From assembly GCA_012845835.1 (NCBI GenBank), contig JABAKD010000023.1:8073147-8137146 (forward strand): a stretch of DNA of 64,000 nucleotides, given 5' to 3'. Of this stretch, positions 40,051 through 53,434 are shown in pieces. The stretch is from Undaria pinnatifida. Taxonomy: Eukaryota; Sar; Phaeophyceae; Laminariales; Alariaceae. Position 1 is the stretch's first letter, and each line of letters opens with the position of its first letter. Both the position numbers and the translations under genes were made by a program. The notes under the pieces are model-generated. The model worked only from the letters and a program-made list of their open reading frames with translations, had not been told where the DNA came from and ran no database searches.

Positions 40051-43000
40051 CTTGTAGCAGCAGCGGGTTTACCCGCCACACCGCAACACCCGCCCGTTAT
40101 CAAACTGTAGCCCCCGCGCGTAGGTAGGAAGATATGGGGGCAGCCGTCTCGGTATCCGTTGAAACGTATGCAGTGTCGACTGCAACCACGTTGTCACCAC
40201 ATCAACCATAGATGTGTAATCACTGCCACCAGCGACACACTTTTACCTCTGATGAAACGGCGTAAGCATTACATGCATATTAATAGAGTAACAAGCGGTA
40301 TAGCGGTCGTAACTCTGACCTCATGTCAGCCATAACTGTCGGTCAATCGCGACTTGCGAAGCAACAGCGGCGACGAAGACAGGCATCAGTATCTGTTTGA
40401 CATCAGCAATCAGCTAGGCAAAGGCATCTCCGGCACCGCCTTGCTAGCGATGATAGTATAACAACCTCAATCCACGAAGCAGCGGCCATTATGCATGGAC
40501 ACAGTCTTGTAATCGATACCTTTTATATATTGACAGCACCCAGAAACTATCATCAGCAACAAGCAAATCAACTGCAGAGGCCCAGAGATAACACCGCCGT
40601 GCCAGTCATAGATGTATATCTTTAGAGATCAGCAAAACCAAAGCCTCCAGCACCGCCGGGCCGAGATCCGCCAACCAGAAGCCCCTGGCACTGCCACGCG
40701 GAGGTCAGTGAAGTAGAGCCTCTGGCACAACCGTGCCCGTGATTGCTGTATACCGACAGCGACTAGCGAAGCCACAGCAACCATACCCCAGCCACGTCAT
40801 CAGTCACACAAAGCAGCTCCGGCACGGCCGCGCCGGAGATTGTTGAATACCAACATCAATAAGCGAAGCAACAGTCAATAGGCCGCGCCGGAGATCGTCG
40901 TATAACGGCAATCAGCGACGCAACAGCCAATATGACAGCCGTGCCATCAACCGCTGTATATTATCAACAGCGACAGTGATCAACCACTATCAATGGCGAC
41001 TAGCGAGGCAACAGCGACAACACATCCGTGTGGGCAGTAGCTGTATGTTAGCAGCGACCGGCAAAGCGAAAGCACTTTTGGCACAGCTGCTGTATATCGA
41101 CAGTGATCGGCAAAGTGAAACCATCCCTGGCACAACAGCACCAATGATGGTTTCATATCCACACAGCCGTGTGTCAGCGACAGCTGTATACCCACATTAA
41201 TACCGTCATTACCCCTTTCGGAGCCCACGCATAGCGATAAAACAAGTAAGAAAGGCGGTCATTGTCATAGCATGAGTGCGCCGCACACGATGTTTCATGC
41301 TACGCGCGTATCGTGCAGCTTCTTGCGTTGGAGTCGCACAGGAAAATCCCCACTCCTTAAGCTAGCACCCCGTGTAACGTCGTGTGGCTGACCTTACAAT
41401 TGCCAGTTGTATTCGTCAATGTTGCTCTCCGAAGTCCCAAAGGGGGTATTAGTACCGACAGAAATCCGCAAAGCAAAAGCATTTGGTGCAGCCGAGCCAG
41501 TGATAACTGTTCGATCTGCGCGTCAACGATAGCTGTGTAACCACCGCAACAAGCGAAGCGTGCAGCCATCCCTGATGAAACTGCATCAGCATGAACTTTA
41601 TATCCACAGTAAAGAGCGGCATAGCGGTCGGTATAGCGGTCGGTATAGCGGACCCTGACCCATGTCAGCAATAACTGTGTCTCAACCGCGACCCGTGAAG
41701 CAGTAGCGGCACGAAGATAATCGTCAACATCTGGATGAACACAGCGACCAGCAAGACACGTGTGTCAACCGCAACCAACCAGCATCCACCGAAGTTAGAC
41801 CATGAGTTCGTTCCGATCTTGTTTCGCAAAGTCTCCATCTCTCGCAGCAGAAGCGGGTTAACCTGCCACATGGTAAACCCGCCCATTATTTAACCTTAAC
41901 CCGCGCGCGTCAGTGAGAAGACAAGGGAGAAGCGGCATCGGCATCCGAGATATATGCCGTATCGACTGCGACGACGTTGTCAGCACACCAACCCTAGCTG
42001 TGTAACCCCGCAATCCGCGACACACGCAGTCGCCCATGATTAAACTGCGTCAGCATGAAGTGTATACCAACAGTAACGAGTGGTATAGCGGTCGAAAAGC
42101 TGACTCATGTCAGCCATAGCTGTATCTCAGCCGCGATCCGAAAGTCAGCCGCGGCAATGAAGACAGCCGAACCATCTTTGTACCTCAGCAACTGGCAAGA
42201 CAGCATATCCCCGGCAAAGCCGATTCAGCAATGGTGGTATATCCACTACACCCAACCAGCGACCAGCGAGGTAGCAGCACAACGTACCGAGGCCAGCGGA
42301 ACAAAAACCGCTGGTAGTGCCATACCGAGGTCAGCCACGCAAAGCCTGCTGGCACGGCCGTGCCTATGGAAGCGATATATTGCTAGCGAGGAGCGAAGCA
42401 ATAGCAACCGAGAGCAACCGTAATACCACCATGTCAATAAGCGGCCTAACTAATCAGCACAGTAAAATACAACTAACACAGCCGTGTATCAACCGTGAGC
42501 AAGGAAGCAGATGCACTGCTGGACGATGCAGCCGTGTCGTCCAGGGCGGTACATTAACCGCGATCAGTCGACCAGGGCGGCACATCAACCGCGATCTGCC
42601 CAGCGAGATCGCCTTGACACGTATCGTCAAAGCAAAAAAATGCCCAGCCCCGTCGTATGTCAACAAACAGCAAAGCGAAGGCCATGCAAGACGCCACAAC
42701 CGTGTCGACCAGAGCGGTGGATCCCCGCAATCCGCAAAGCGAAAGGATATCTGCGACCTCGGTATATCAAGAGCGATCGGCAAAAACCAACTCCCTCAGG
42801 CACACCCGCGCCCGCGATTTTTGCAAAGCGAAAGTACAAGAGGCGCAGCCGCATATCAACCCCGAGCAGCAAAGCGAAAACGCTGCTGGACGACACGGTC
42901 GTGTCGACCAAAGCGACGTAACCACGGTCAGCAACGTGAAAGCATATCTGGCATAGCCGCACATCCATGGTGATCAGCAGAGCGAAAGCACGTTTGGCCC

Positions 43001-46000
43001 AGCCGGCCATGAAGTGTGTATGTCCCCACTGTGGCATAACCAATTGGCAACGCGAAAACACAATTAATCCAGTTGTATATCAACTCCGACCAGGAAAGCG
43101 AAAGCACTTCTGGGCCACACTGCCTTGTCGAGCAGAGCTGTATGTCAACTGCGATCCACAAAAAGAAAGTATATCTGGCACAGCTGAATATCAAAGTGCG
43201 GTTTATCAACCGCGATCAGCCAAGCGAAAACATACTGTCGCAGCTATATATCAACAGCGGTCAGGACACCAAAGCGACAGCACTGCTGGACGACACCGTC
43301 GTGACTTCCATAGCGGTATATTCACCGCGATTAGCAAACCAAAGGCATATATGACACAGCTGTTATCACCAGCGCCGTAAATTGACCGCAATCAGCAACG
43401 CAAAATGCATTTGGTGCCGCTGTATAAAAAACTGCGATCAGCAAAGCAAAACAATGTCTGGCGCGCCGGATTCAACAGCAATCAGAAAACTGAAGCGAAT
43501 TCCCTTCAGGACGACACAACCGTGTCGACCAGAGTAGTGTATCAACCACGATCAGCAAAGCAAGAGCATATCTGGTGCAGCTGTATATCACTAGCGCGGT
43601 ATAGCTGTATATGAACAGCAATCAAAACTTAAAGCGAAAGAACCTCTGGACGATGCAGCCATGTCGACCTGGACGGAATTTCAACAGCATGATTAGCCAA
43701 GCAAATGCCTATTTAGCGCAACTGCGTATCACCAGCGCGGTATACCAACCGCGATCAGCGAAGCGAAGCATATCTTGCACTATCTGGCAGAGCCGTATAT
43801 CACCAGCAGCGCGGTATAGCTGTGTATCAACAGTTATCAAAACTTTAATCGAAAGCCCTGCTGGGCGACGTAGCCGACGAGGGCAGTACATCAACCGCGA
43901 TCAGCAAAGCAAAGGCATATATGGAGCAACTGTATATCACCAGCGTGGTATATCAACCGCATTCAGTGAAGCAAAAGCATACCCGGCGCAGCTGTATATC
44001 ACCAGCGCGGTATATCAACCGCTGTCAGCAAAGCGAAAGCATATCTGGCGCAGCCGTATGTCAACAGCGATCACAATACTAAGCAAAAGCACCGCTGGGC
44101 GACACGGTCGTGCCGACCAGCGCGGTATGTCAACCGCGATCAGCAAAGCAAAATCATACCCGGCACAGCTGTATATCAACACCACGGTATACCAACCGCA
44201 ATCAGCAAAGGGAAATAGTATCTGGCACAACTGTATATCTACAGCGCGGAACATCAACCGCTATCAGCACAGCGGAAGCATATATATCTGGCGCAGCTAT
44301 ATATCAACAGCCATCAAAAGCTTGAAGTGGAACCGTTCTGGATCACGCAGCGGTGTCGACCAGGGCGTTAGATCAACCGCGGTCAGCAGCAAGAAACATA
44401 TCTGGTGCAGATGTATGTCACCAGCGTGGTATATCAACCGCGTTCAGTAAAGCAAAAGCATACCTGGCGCAGCTGTATATCACCAGCGCGGTATATCAAC
44501 CGCGTTCAGTAAAGCAAAAGCATACCTGGCGCAGCTGTATATCACCAGCGCGGTATATCAACCGCGGTCAGCAAAGCGAAAGCATATCTGGCGCAGCCGT
44601 ATGTCAACAGCAATCACAATACGAAGCAAAAGCACCGCTGGGCGACACGGTCGTGCCGACCAGCGCGGTATATCAACCGCGATCAGCGAAGCAAAATCAT
44701 ACCCGGCACAGCTGTATATCAACACCACGGTATACCAACCGCGATCAGCAAAGAGAAATAGTATCTGGCACAACTGTATATCTACAGCCCGGAAGATCAA
44801 CCGCTATCAGCGGAAGCATATATATCTGGCGCAGCTATATATCAACAGCCATCAAAAGCTTAAAGCGAAACCGTTCTGGACGATGCAGCCGTGTCGACCA
44901 GGGCGTTAGATCAACCGCGATTAGCAGCAAGAAACATATCTGGCGCAGATGTATGTCACCAGCGCGGTATAGCTGTATGTCAACAGGAGTCAAAAACATG
45001 AAGCGAAGCCGTTCTGGACGACACACCCGTGGCAGCCAGAGCGCAGCTGTATACCAACAGCGCGGAACATCAACCGAAATCAGCATAGCGAAAGCATATC
45101 CAGCGCAGCTGTATATCAAGAGCCATCGAAATCTTAAAGCGATGCCGTTTTGGACGACACAGCTGTGTCGACCAGAGCGGTATATCATCCGCGATCAGCC
45201 GCAAGAAAAAAATCTGGCACAGATGTATGTCGCCAGCGCGGTATAGAAAAATATCTGGCACAGATGTATGTCGCCAGCGCGGTATAGCTGTACGTCAACA
45301 GGAATCAGAAACTTGAAGCGAAGCCGTTTTGGACGACACGGCCGTGTCGAGCAATATATCAACCGCGATCAGCAAAGCAGAAACATATCTGGCGCAGATG
45401 TATATCAACAGCGTTGTGTAGTTGTACATCAGCAGCAATCTAAACCTGAAGCGTAAGCACTATTAGAAAATGCAGCCGTGTCGACCAGAGCGGTATATCA
45501 ACCACGATCAGCAAAACAAAAGCATATCTGGCGCAGCTGTATTTCACCAGCGCCGTATATCAACCACGATCAGCAGAGCTAAGGCATATCTGGTGCATCT
45601 GCATGTCACCAGGGCTGTATAGCTGCATACAACAGCATCCAAATCGAAAGTGAAAGCACTTCTGGATGACACAGCCAAGTCGACGACAGCGGTATCAACG
45701 GCGATCAGCAAAGCAAAACACATGTGGCGCAGCTGTATATCAACTGCGATCAGCAAAGTGAAAGCATATTTGAGCTGTAAACGAACAGCAATCAAAATCT
45801 AAAGCGAAAGCGCTTTTGGACGACAGAGATGCGTCGACAGTGCGGTATAGAAACCGCTATCAGCAAAGCAAGAGCATAACCGGGGCAGCTGTATATCATT
45901 AGCGCGGCATAGCTGTGTATCAACAGCAATAAAAAACCAAAGCGAACGCACGTCTGGACGACACATTCGTGTCGACCAGGGCGGTATATCAACCACGAGA

Positions 46001-48600
46001 GCCGTACATAAATAGCAATCAAAAGGGAAAGCGAAAGCACTTCTAGTCGACACAGCCGTGTCTACTTGGGCGGTGTATCAACCGCGATCAGCAAAGCAAA
46101 TGCATCTCTGGTGCAGCTGTATATCACCAGCGCGGTGTAGCTGTATATCAACAGCCATCGAATTAAAGCGAAGGCATTTCTGGACGGCACAGCCGTGTCG
46201 ACCTCGGCGGTATATTAACCACGAGAGCTGTATGTCAACAGCGATCAGAAGACTGAAACGAAAGCACTTCTCGCCGACACAGCCGTGTCGACCTGGGCGG
46301 TGTATCAACCGCACTCAGCAAAGCAAAGACATCTCTGGCGCAGCTGTATATCGCCAGCGCGGTGAAGCTATATATCAACAGCCATCAAAATCGAAAGCGA
46401 AAGCACTTCTGAACAACACAGCTATGTCGACCTGGGCGGTATCAACCGCGATCAGCCAAGCAAAGCATATCTCGCGCAGCTGTATATCAACCGCGATCAG
46501 CGAAGCGAAAGCAAATCTGAGCTGTATATCAACAGCATTCGAACATAAGGGCGAAAGCACTTTTGGACGACACAGCCGTGTCGACCAGTTCGGTATATCA
46601 ACCGCTATCAGCATATCCGGCGAACCTGTATATCACCAGCGCGGTGTAGCTGTATATCAACAGCCATCAGAAATATAAACGAAAGCATTTCTAGACCACA
46701 CAGCCGTGTCGACCAGGGCGGTATATCAACTGCGGAAGCTGTATATCAACAGCAATCAAAAATGACGCAAGAGCACTTCTGGTCGACATAATCGTGTCGA
46801 CCTGGGCGGTGTATCAACCACGATCAGCAAAGAAAAATCATCTCTGGCGCAGGTGTATATCACCAGCGCGGTATAGCTGTATAACAACAGCAAAAAATAA
46901 ACCTAAAGCGAAAGCATCTCTGAACGACACAGCCGTGTCGAACTGGGCGGGGTATCAATGGCGAGAGCTGTATTATCAACAGCAATCAAGACTGAAGCGA
47001 AAGCACTTCTGGTCGACACAGCCGTGTCGACCTGGACGGTGTATCAACCGCGATCAGCAAAGCAAAAGCGTCTCTAGCGCGGCTGTATGTCACCAGCGCG
47101 GTATAGCTGTATATCAACAACAATGAAAACTAAAGCGAAACGGCTTCTCGACGACACAGCCGTGTGGACCTTGGCGGTGTATCAACCGCGATCAGCAAAG
47201 CAAAAGCATCTTTGGAGCAGCTGTATATCACCAGCACGGTGTAGCTGTATATCAACAGCCATCAAAATCGAAAGCGAGAGCACTTCTGGACGACACAGTC
47301 ATGTCGACTGGGGCGGTATCAACCGCGATCAGCGAAGCAAAAACATATCTGGCGCAAGTGTATACCATCAGCGCGGTATATTAACCGCGACCAGCAAAGC
47401 GGAAGCATATCTGAGCTGTATCACCAGCAATCAAAAGTTTTATTGAAAGCACTTCTGAACGACACAGCCGTGTCGACCAGGGCGGTGTATCAATCGCTGT
47501 CAGCAAAGGAAGAGCATAACCGGTGCAGCTGTATATCACCAGCGCGGTATAGCCGTATATCAACAGCCATCAGAAATAACAGCGAAAGCAATTTTAGACC
47601 AAACAGCCGTGTCGACCAGGGCGGTATATCAACCGCGAAAGCTTTATATCAACACCAATCGAACATAACGGCGAAACAAATCTGGTCGAAACAGCCGTGT
47701 CGACCAGGGCGGTGTATCAACCACGATCAGCAACGAAAAATCATCTCTGGCGCAGCTGTACATCACCAGCGCGGTATAGCTGTATAACAACAGCGAAAAA
47801 TAAACCTAAAGCGAAAGCATCTCTGGACGACACAGCCGTGTCGACCTGGGCGGTGTATCCATGGCGAGAACAGTATTATCAACAGCAATCAAAACTGAAG
47901 CGAAAGCATTTCTGGTCAACCCAGCCGTGTCGACCTGGGTAGTGTATCAGCCACAATCGGCAAAGCGAAATCATCTCTGGCGCAGGTGTATATCACCAGC
48001 GCGGTATAGCTGTATATCAACAGCAATAAATAAAAATAAATAAAGCGAAAGCACTTCTGGACGACACAGTCGTGTAGACCTAGGCGGTGTATTAACGGCG
48101 ATCAGCAAAGCAAAAGCATCTCTGGCGCAGCTGCATATCACCAGCGCACTCTATCAACCGCGATCAAACCAAAATCATGTTTGACGCACACTCTATCAAC
48201 CGCGATCAAAGCGAAATCATGTCTGACGCAGCGGTATCTGCACCGACCAAGCTATAGCATTTTTGGCGCAGCGGTGTCGACCAGGGTGGTGTATCAGCAA
48301 AGCAGAAGCATATCCGGCGCAGCTGTATATCACCAGCACGGTCTATCGACTACGATCAGCGAACGGAAAGCTTTTCTGACGCAGCTCTATATCAACAGCA
48401 ATCAGCACAGCAAACCCTTCTCAGGCACCGCCCCGCAGACATATTATAAAAATTAAAATACACTCATGTAACATAGCTAGCACGTCCGTATATCAGTAAT
48501 AGGCAGCAGAGCCGAAAGCACGCCTGGACCACACAGCCGCCTCGATCAGAGCGGTAAATCACCCGCGATCAGCAAAGGGTATGGCAGCAGATACTAGCGA
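40040..48600. repeat. Hairpin-rich tandem array of element 2
   Basis: About 8.5 kb. The left part (40040-42150) holds two copies of the array-proximal segment and diverged units. From about 42500 the array is regular. Modules: CGCGGTATATCAACCGCG (6-bp stem), GCTGTATATCAACAGC (5-bp stem) and the arms GGTCGACAC/GTGTCGACC around AGCC (for example 47011-47032). Between them come GATCAGCAAAGCGAAAGCA-like and TCTGGCGCAG words. Local exact periods include 62 bp near 44460-44560, and a higher-order copy about 542 bp apart (44051 against 44593). Long frames rich in INRDQQSK-type repeats cross it, but they reflect the repeat words, not a protein family. Confidence 0.85.
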
Positions 48601-48639
48601 GCAGATAATGTAAAATAAACAAAATGACATCGACAACAC

Positions 48640-49140
48640 ATCACACTGCTGTATAGCCGTGCTTTGTACTTAGGTGAAGGGTAAGGCGTGGTCTAATCAG
48701 ATAAGTACAGGTATCGAGGTTGTACAAGTACCGAGGTTGGTACTGCAAATCGTTTCCAAAACGAGAGCGATATATCAACCGCGATCAGCAAAGAGTACAT
48801 CAGCAGCTAGCCACCAGCAAAGCAACATGGCGTGGTCAGTCATAAGTCACAACCTACATCAGGAGTTACCACGCAGAAGCCCCGAGTATTGTTCTACATC
48901 ATACACGAAATACCAGCAATGTCATGCGCGAAACGCCCTCAGTAGCACGGAGCCTGGTACTACTCATCAGGCATGGGGTGTGGCTGGATATAGCAGATCA
49001 TACAAAATATGCAAAAGAATATCGGGACACCACATCCTGTACAGCCGTGCTCGGTACTTGGCTGAAGTGTAAGGCGTGGTCTCCTCGGATACATACAAGT
49101 ACCGAGGTTGGTACTGCTGATTGTTTCCAAAACAAGGAAA
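48640..49140. repeat. Array-distal repeats of element 2
   Basis: Two units share TAAGGCGTGGTCT, a GATA..TACA run and CCGAGGTTGGTACTGC (about 48680-48750 and 49065-49130). They correspond to the 160-bp repeat at 18180-18645 of element 1. Confidence 0.6.
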
Positions 49141-49379
49141 CGAAACAACATAAATGGAAGGTACCAGATATATGTGGAACTAAAGGTGTCTACATCGAAT
49201 CGTGCATCCCAGCACGTCGTACCCTGGTGCCTAAACTCGTACCTAGGGCCGTGTATCCTGGTGCAATACTCGTAGGGCACAGGACAGGGTAGCATGCAAC
49301 CCACGCCCCCCTGACAACGTCTTTCGCCTGGCGGCCTGGCTGTAGAATAGGTCCCGCAGACTACGGAGTATCCTGACGA

Positions 49380-49480
49380 AAACAATGCTTCTGAGGGGCG
49401 GTGTCATATTCCTTGTATTATCGAATCTCAAATCATGGAAACATGTCTGATTCGGGTTGACTTGCTCTACGATCTTGTTA
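49380..49480 (-). repeat. Extra A-type terminal repeat fragment
   Basis: ACGAAAACAATGC, TCTCAAATCATGGAAACATG and CTGATTCGG match the A repeats of element 1 (7560-7650, 19920-20010), not those of element 2. It suggests a third element end. Confidence 0.55.
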
Positions 49481-50356
49481 TGCAAGGGCCCACCACCATG
49501 TGTACAGCAGTACCGGTACGTTCGTTGTGCGCTGGGCATTCCAGGGTATACCTGGTATAGAGAAGGTCAAAACACCCGATATCCCTGGCTGCTTTGGTGA
49601 GCACGCACTACGGGGCAGTTGTTCGTTCGTTGTAGTGTAACACCGCGCCGGACCAACCCCCGTGCCGACTACTTGTCCGAAGGACTCTTTTCTGTTCGTG
49701 AAACTACATATTTATGTGTAGATAGAAGAAGCAGTGTCATCATCAGCACTCGAAGAGCGACGCAACAGAAACAGTCGCTCGACACAGCAGAGGCCACGGG
49801 AAACGTCTGCTATTTATTGGTAATGTGCTCAATCTGCTAGTGGGAATCCTGCTGCATACCTGGTATATGCATACGGTAGTACTGCTGTACGAGGTGCGTG
49901 TGAAAACGTCAGCTACATGTTAGTTGTAGCTCGAAGGATAACTGGTTTGTATTCTTCTTCCCCAAGCTGTCAATCTGGTCGCATCCACCCATGTCAGATT
50001 TCTCACATATTTCAGTGCGATCATAACGCCATAAGACCTCTACGAGAGGGTTTTACTGCGTAAACGGAGGCAAGCAAACCTGCAAGCCCCGCCCGGGTAC
50101 TCATGTCACAGTCCACGCCAGTTCACGCCACGGAGTTTAGCCCCCGAGATAAGTCCCATACACGCGGCTCCTCAAGTTGCTTGGGTCTTGTGCTCCTTCC
50201 TGCTCCGAAGAAAGCTGTCGTATTGGTGCTGGTTCGTATTTGGAATTGTGCGTGAAACGGGGAGTCCGCGAAGTTCACTCCACGGCTAGAGCGGCGGCAG
50301 TCAGTCCCAACGACAGAGCCGCCTGGGACGACGCGGACGACAATGTCCTTGTATCC

Positions 50357-50513
50357 TCAGTATTTCTCCTTCAACGTATGTTCTTTGGCTTTGGGTTCGT
50401 GGGAAACATGCACAATGATCGATGTGGCCTAGATTCTCCGAGTAATTCACCGGTTCCAAATCATGGCGCCACCTCCGTAATATCGATGTCTCATTTCCCG
50501 GAACCCGATTTTG
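50357..50513 (-). repeat. Split direct repeat A1 of element 2
   Basis: 157 bp matching 38549-38706, ending CCCGATTTT. It marks the 5' end of element 2. Confidence 0.75.
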
Positions 50514-50544
50514 CAACAGCGCATCTACTAGCTGGTATCATATG

Positions 50545-51166
50545 TTTTGATAGGTTGTATCTGGCGATCGGAGTATCACACACAGCTTGCAAATATGAGT
50601 TTCGACAAAATATTCGATCTCACAGATGGAGTGTATTTTCAATTTTTATAATATTTTGTTAATAAACTGGTGCATTATTTTCAAAACCGTCGTCAGATTT
50701 ATCCCCTTGAAGGATTTATAGTTTCCACGCACAAATTGAGCTGCCTCACTCGTTCCCCCCAACCCCCGCTTTTGATCAAACCCAGGCTCACACGCCCTTG
50801 AAAACTCCGCCCTCCCCTCACCGATTATTAGCTTGCGCTGCCGGGGTTGTAACGAAGACCACTGATAGGGGCAGCTTACGCTATACCTACAATGGAACCC
50901 GAAGGGTGCGCCAGCTAGCGTTGGGCTGCGAACGCAATTGAGTCAAATCGACACACGACGCGTATGAAAATACGTGGAAGTGTGGTGAGCTAAAGCTTTA
51001 TTTTTCCCCATCCGCCGGAGGATGAAAAAAAAAAAAAAAAAAAAAAGACTTGTACAGGATTCACTTGATAAACTGATGCATGTCCTCCCACAGCTGCTGT
51101 CAGATTTTGTCCCTCTCAGAAACGGATTTTATAGTTTCCGCGCACAGACTGACTAACATCACCCTG
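50545..51166 (+). repeat. Repeat G copies flanking the copia element (left)
   Basis: Contains the end segment of one G copy (ATG at 50595, frame MSFDKIFDLTDGVYFQFL) followed by the first and middle segments of a second copy (about 50655-50800 and 51075-51166). The second copy resumes at 58071 after the copia insertion. An S2 repeat sits within it. Confidence 0.6.
50945..51046 (+). repeat. Short A-tailed repeat S2, copy 2
   Basis: Near-identical to 6205-6292, ending in an uninterrupted A run of about 20. Confidence 0.7.
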
Positions 51167-51610
51167 TGTTATGGAAATGTTAGCACATAGCCAGTATGAG
51201 TCAATGCTCAGTAGCACTGCACTTGTACGTCGTAGATCATCGTAGATCTGTTATGTGTCGGTTGGTATGTAACGTGCGTATGAATATGCGGAGGAATTAC
51301 TTGTGTAGGATTATCTGTTGCCTTGACGAGGAGCTCACTCTCTCGTGTGGATCCTTCCGGATTGTCTAGCATCGTAGCCATCCTGGTCGTCTCCAGTACC
51401 CAGCCAACTTCTGGACTCCTGCATAGTCTGCGGTTCATCTGTGTGTGTTCGCCACATGAGCGCCAGTGTTTACAACATCTTTATATCTTCTCCTCAACAC
51501 GAAAGCACTCGAGTCTTCCAGGCTATCCACTGCACGGTGTCACCAACCCGACTAGCGTCGGGGACACACCTCTCTGCCACCGTGCTGGGGTATACCACAA
51601 TATCCATAAT
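51167..51610 (+). repeat. 5' LTR of the copia-like element
   Basis: 444 bp, matched by 57625-58069. It starts TGTTATGGAAATG and ends ATATCCATAAT. The following TGGG may begin a primer site, but no tRNA match is certain. Confidence 0.9.
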
Positions 51611-52532
51611 GGGTTTTTTTAGCCTCGTGTGTGTGAGTGGGGGCCTGCGGCGACTGCGCGTCTACTGCTGTCGCCGAGTGCTGTGGAGAGCACACCCGCC
51701 CTCCAGGATTCGCAACCTTTGGATCCTTCAGGATTTGGATACCTTTGGATTCTGCAGGATTTGCAGATTCTGCAGGATTTTTCCGCGGGGAGCTACTGCT
51801 GAAGTCAGCTTTCTTCTGGAGGCCACACTGAGTCAACCCGCTTGCTTATTGGGCACCTGGGCTCCCGGCTGCACATTCGGTACGCAACTGTCTGTGTAAA
51901 ACATTCGGGGGCGCAATTCTCAGGCGCTGACTCCGGTCGGTGAATAGAGTTGTGCAGGTTGTTGGTTCTGCGTGCGGAGTGCCGTTATTCCTTTTACTCG
52001 GTCCCGCGTGTTTGCAACTGACTTCCGAATACCAAATCGCCGGCGCTTAGATTCTTCGCGAGGCGTAGTCTGTCCAAGACATATTCCACATACCTTAATG
52101 CCGGCTTGGTCGCGTGTGTAGGTTGAGGATACGACTACTAGCTGTTAGCCGGCCGCTGCTACAGCTACTCATACGTGCTAGCTCACGTAAAGTTTGCGCT
52201 GAAAGACGCGTAACACTACGCAGTGCACCACGCTGTGTACCTGCAAGACCAGTTAAGTGGCCGGGGCTGACTACTCCCCACATCACCGCAGCCTCGTCAA
52301 CTGCGGTTGGTCACAGCTGTGCTCACGGGAGTGCAGTCGTCCGAGCGAGGGGCTTGCGAGCTTCCGGTGGACTCGGGATGCCAACCATGGCTCTGCGACT
52401 TACCTTCCACACTACCTCTGTGTACAGCTGCTCCACACATTGCAGGCGCGCCGACCCGTCTCAGGTGGTCGGAGCGTCTTGCGGGTGCAGCGCTATTCAA
52501 TCACACCCATCGCGTGTCCCTGTCTCTAAGCT

Positions 52533-53434
52533 ATGGCGAACTCATCAAGCACTAGTTCTGGGCTCCACCGTTTACTAGATTCCATTGGACAATGCTCTGG
52601 GTCTACCTTTTGCGTGTGGAAGGAGAGCTTCGAGCACGTCATCAACCTTCATGCGCCGGAGCTTCTCACGGTCTCACGCGGATCAGCCCGGCCAGGCCCT
52701 CTGGCTGCTACTCTGGCCGATGTTACCGCTTGGGACAAGGCCGACAGCCGCCTCTACTCCCTCCTGTTCTCCGCGACTACCGGCTCGGCGCGGATCACCG
52801 TTCAGGCTCACCGAAAGGCGGGAACTAGCGCAGAAGGCAACGGACAATTGGCTTGGGCGGTTCTGAACGCGCGGTTCGACCCCCCACACTCAGGGAGCTC
52901 GGCGTGCGTGCCACAAGGAGCTATTCGTCCTCACGCACGTTGCGGGTGGTGATCCTGTTGACTTCTTCTCCAAGGGATGCGAGCTCAAGCTCCGCCTCGA
53001 GACTCTGGGGGAGAAAGTATCAGACGAAGTCTACCTGGATAGCATGCTCTCGGGCCTGACGTCTGTCCCGGAATTCCACTTTATCCGGGAGATGCACTAT
53101 CGAAACGAATTTTCATCGGTCAAGTGTCTTCAGGACACGGCCAACCGCTTCATTGTGGACCAGCAGTCGCGCAAGGCGGCGGGGCCCGCGGTCTCGGGCA
53201 GGGGAGCCGCGATGGCCGCGTCCAGCAGCGACCAGTGCCACCGCTGCAATACGTTTGGACATTTCCAGCGAGACTGTCCGAAGTCCGCGCAGCCGTCCCG
53301 ACCGACGAAAGAAAAGAAGCCAGGCAAAAATGCAGAAGTGGGGGCAGTGGGCAGTCCACGTGGTGCTCCTTTCACCGCACGAAGACGCAGAGCGATGCTG
53401 AGTGCAAAGCTTAGCAGGACAACTGAAACAAGAA
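52533..53434 (+). pseudogene. Copia Gag, frameshifted
   Basis: An ATG at 52533 starts MANSSSTSSGLHRLLDSIGQ. The protein shifts frame near 52880 and again near 52908, where HKELFVLTHVAGGDPVDFFS resumes it. It contains the zinc knuckle CHRCNTFGHFQRDC (CX2CX4HX4C) near 53240. Another shift near 53350 leads to the typical copia Gag tail WCSFHRTKTQSDAEC, followed by TAG and TGA. Gag would package the RNA in virus-like particles. This copy is non-functional. Confidence 0.8.

Larger units (their letters stand above)
38102..50513 (-). mobile_element. Second DIRS/PAT-type element, gutted, 12.4 kb
   Basis: The split direct repeats are all present: A1 at 50357-50513, B1 at 38707-38774 joined to A2 at 38549-38706, and B2 at 38102-38169. 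The B repeats match those of element 1, while the A repeats differ, so it is another subfamily. Only fragments of RT and Gag remain. Recombinase, RNase H and most RT are deleted. Most of the length is a hairpin array. An A repeat of the element-1 type lies at about 49380-49480 inside it, so this may be a composite of two elements. Confidence 0.7.

Noticed and set aside
43611-45246. Long open frames (279 and 297 codons) in the array as genes
   Set aside because: They consist of repeated INRDQQSK/RSCIST-type words produced by the repeat units, lack family motifs, and equivalent frames open on the other strand.
42500-48400. CRISPR-like array
   Set aside because: Units are of several lengths, diverge continuously, have no unique spacers of constant size and lie in eukaryotic transposon DNA.
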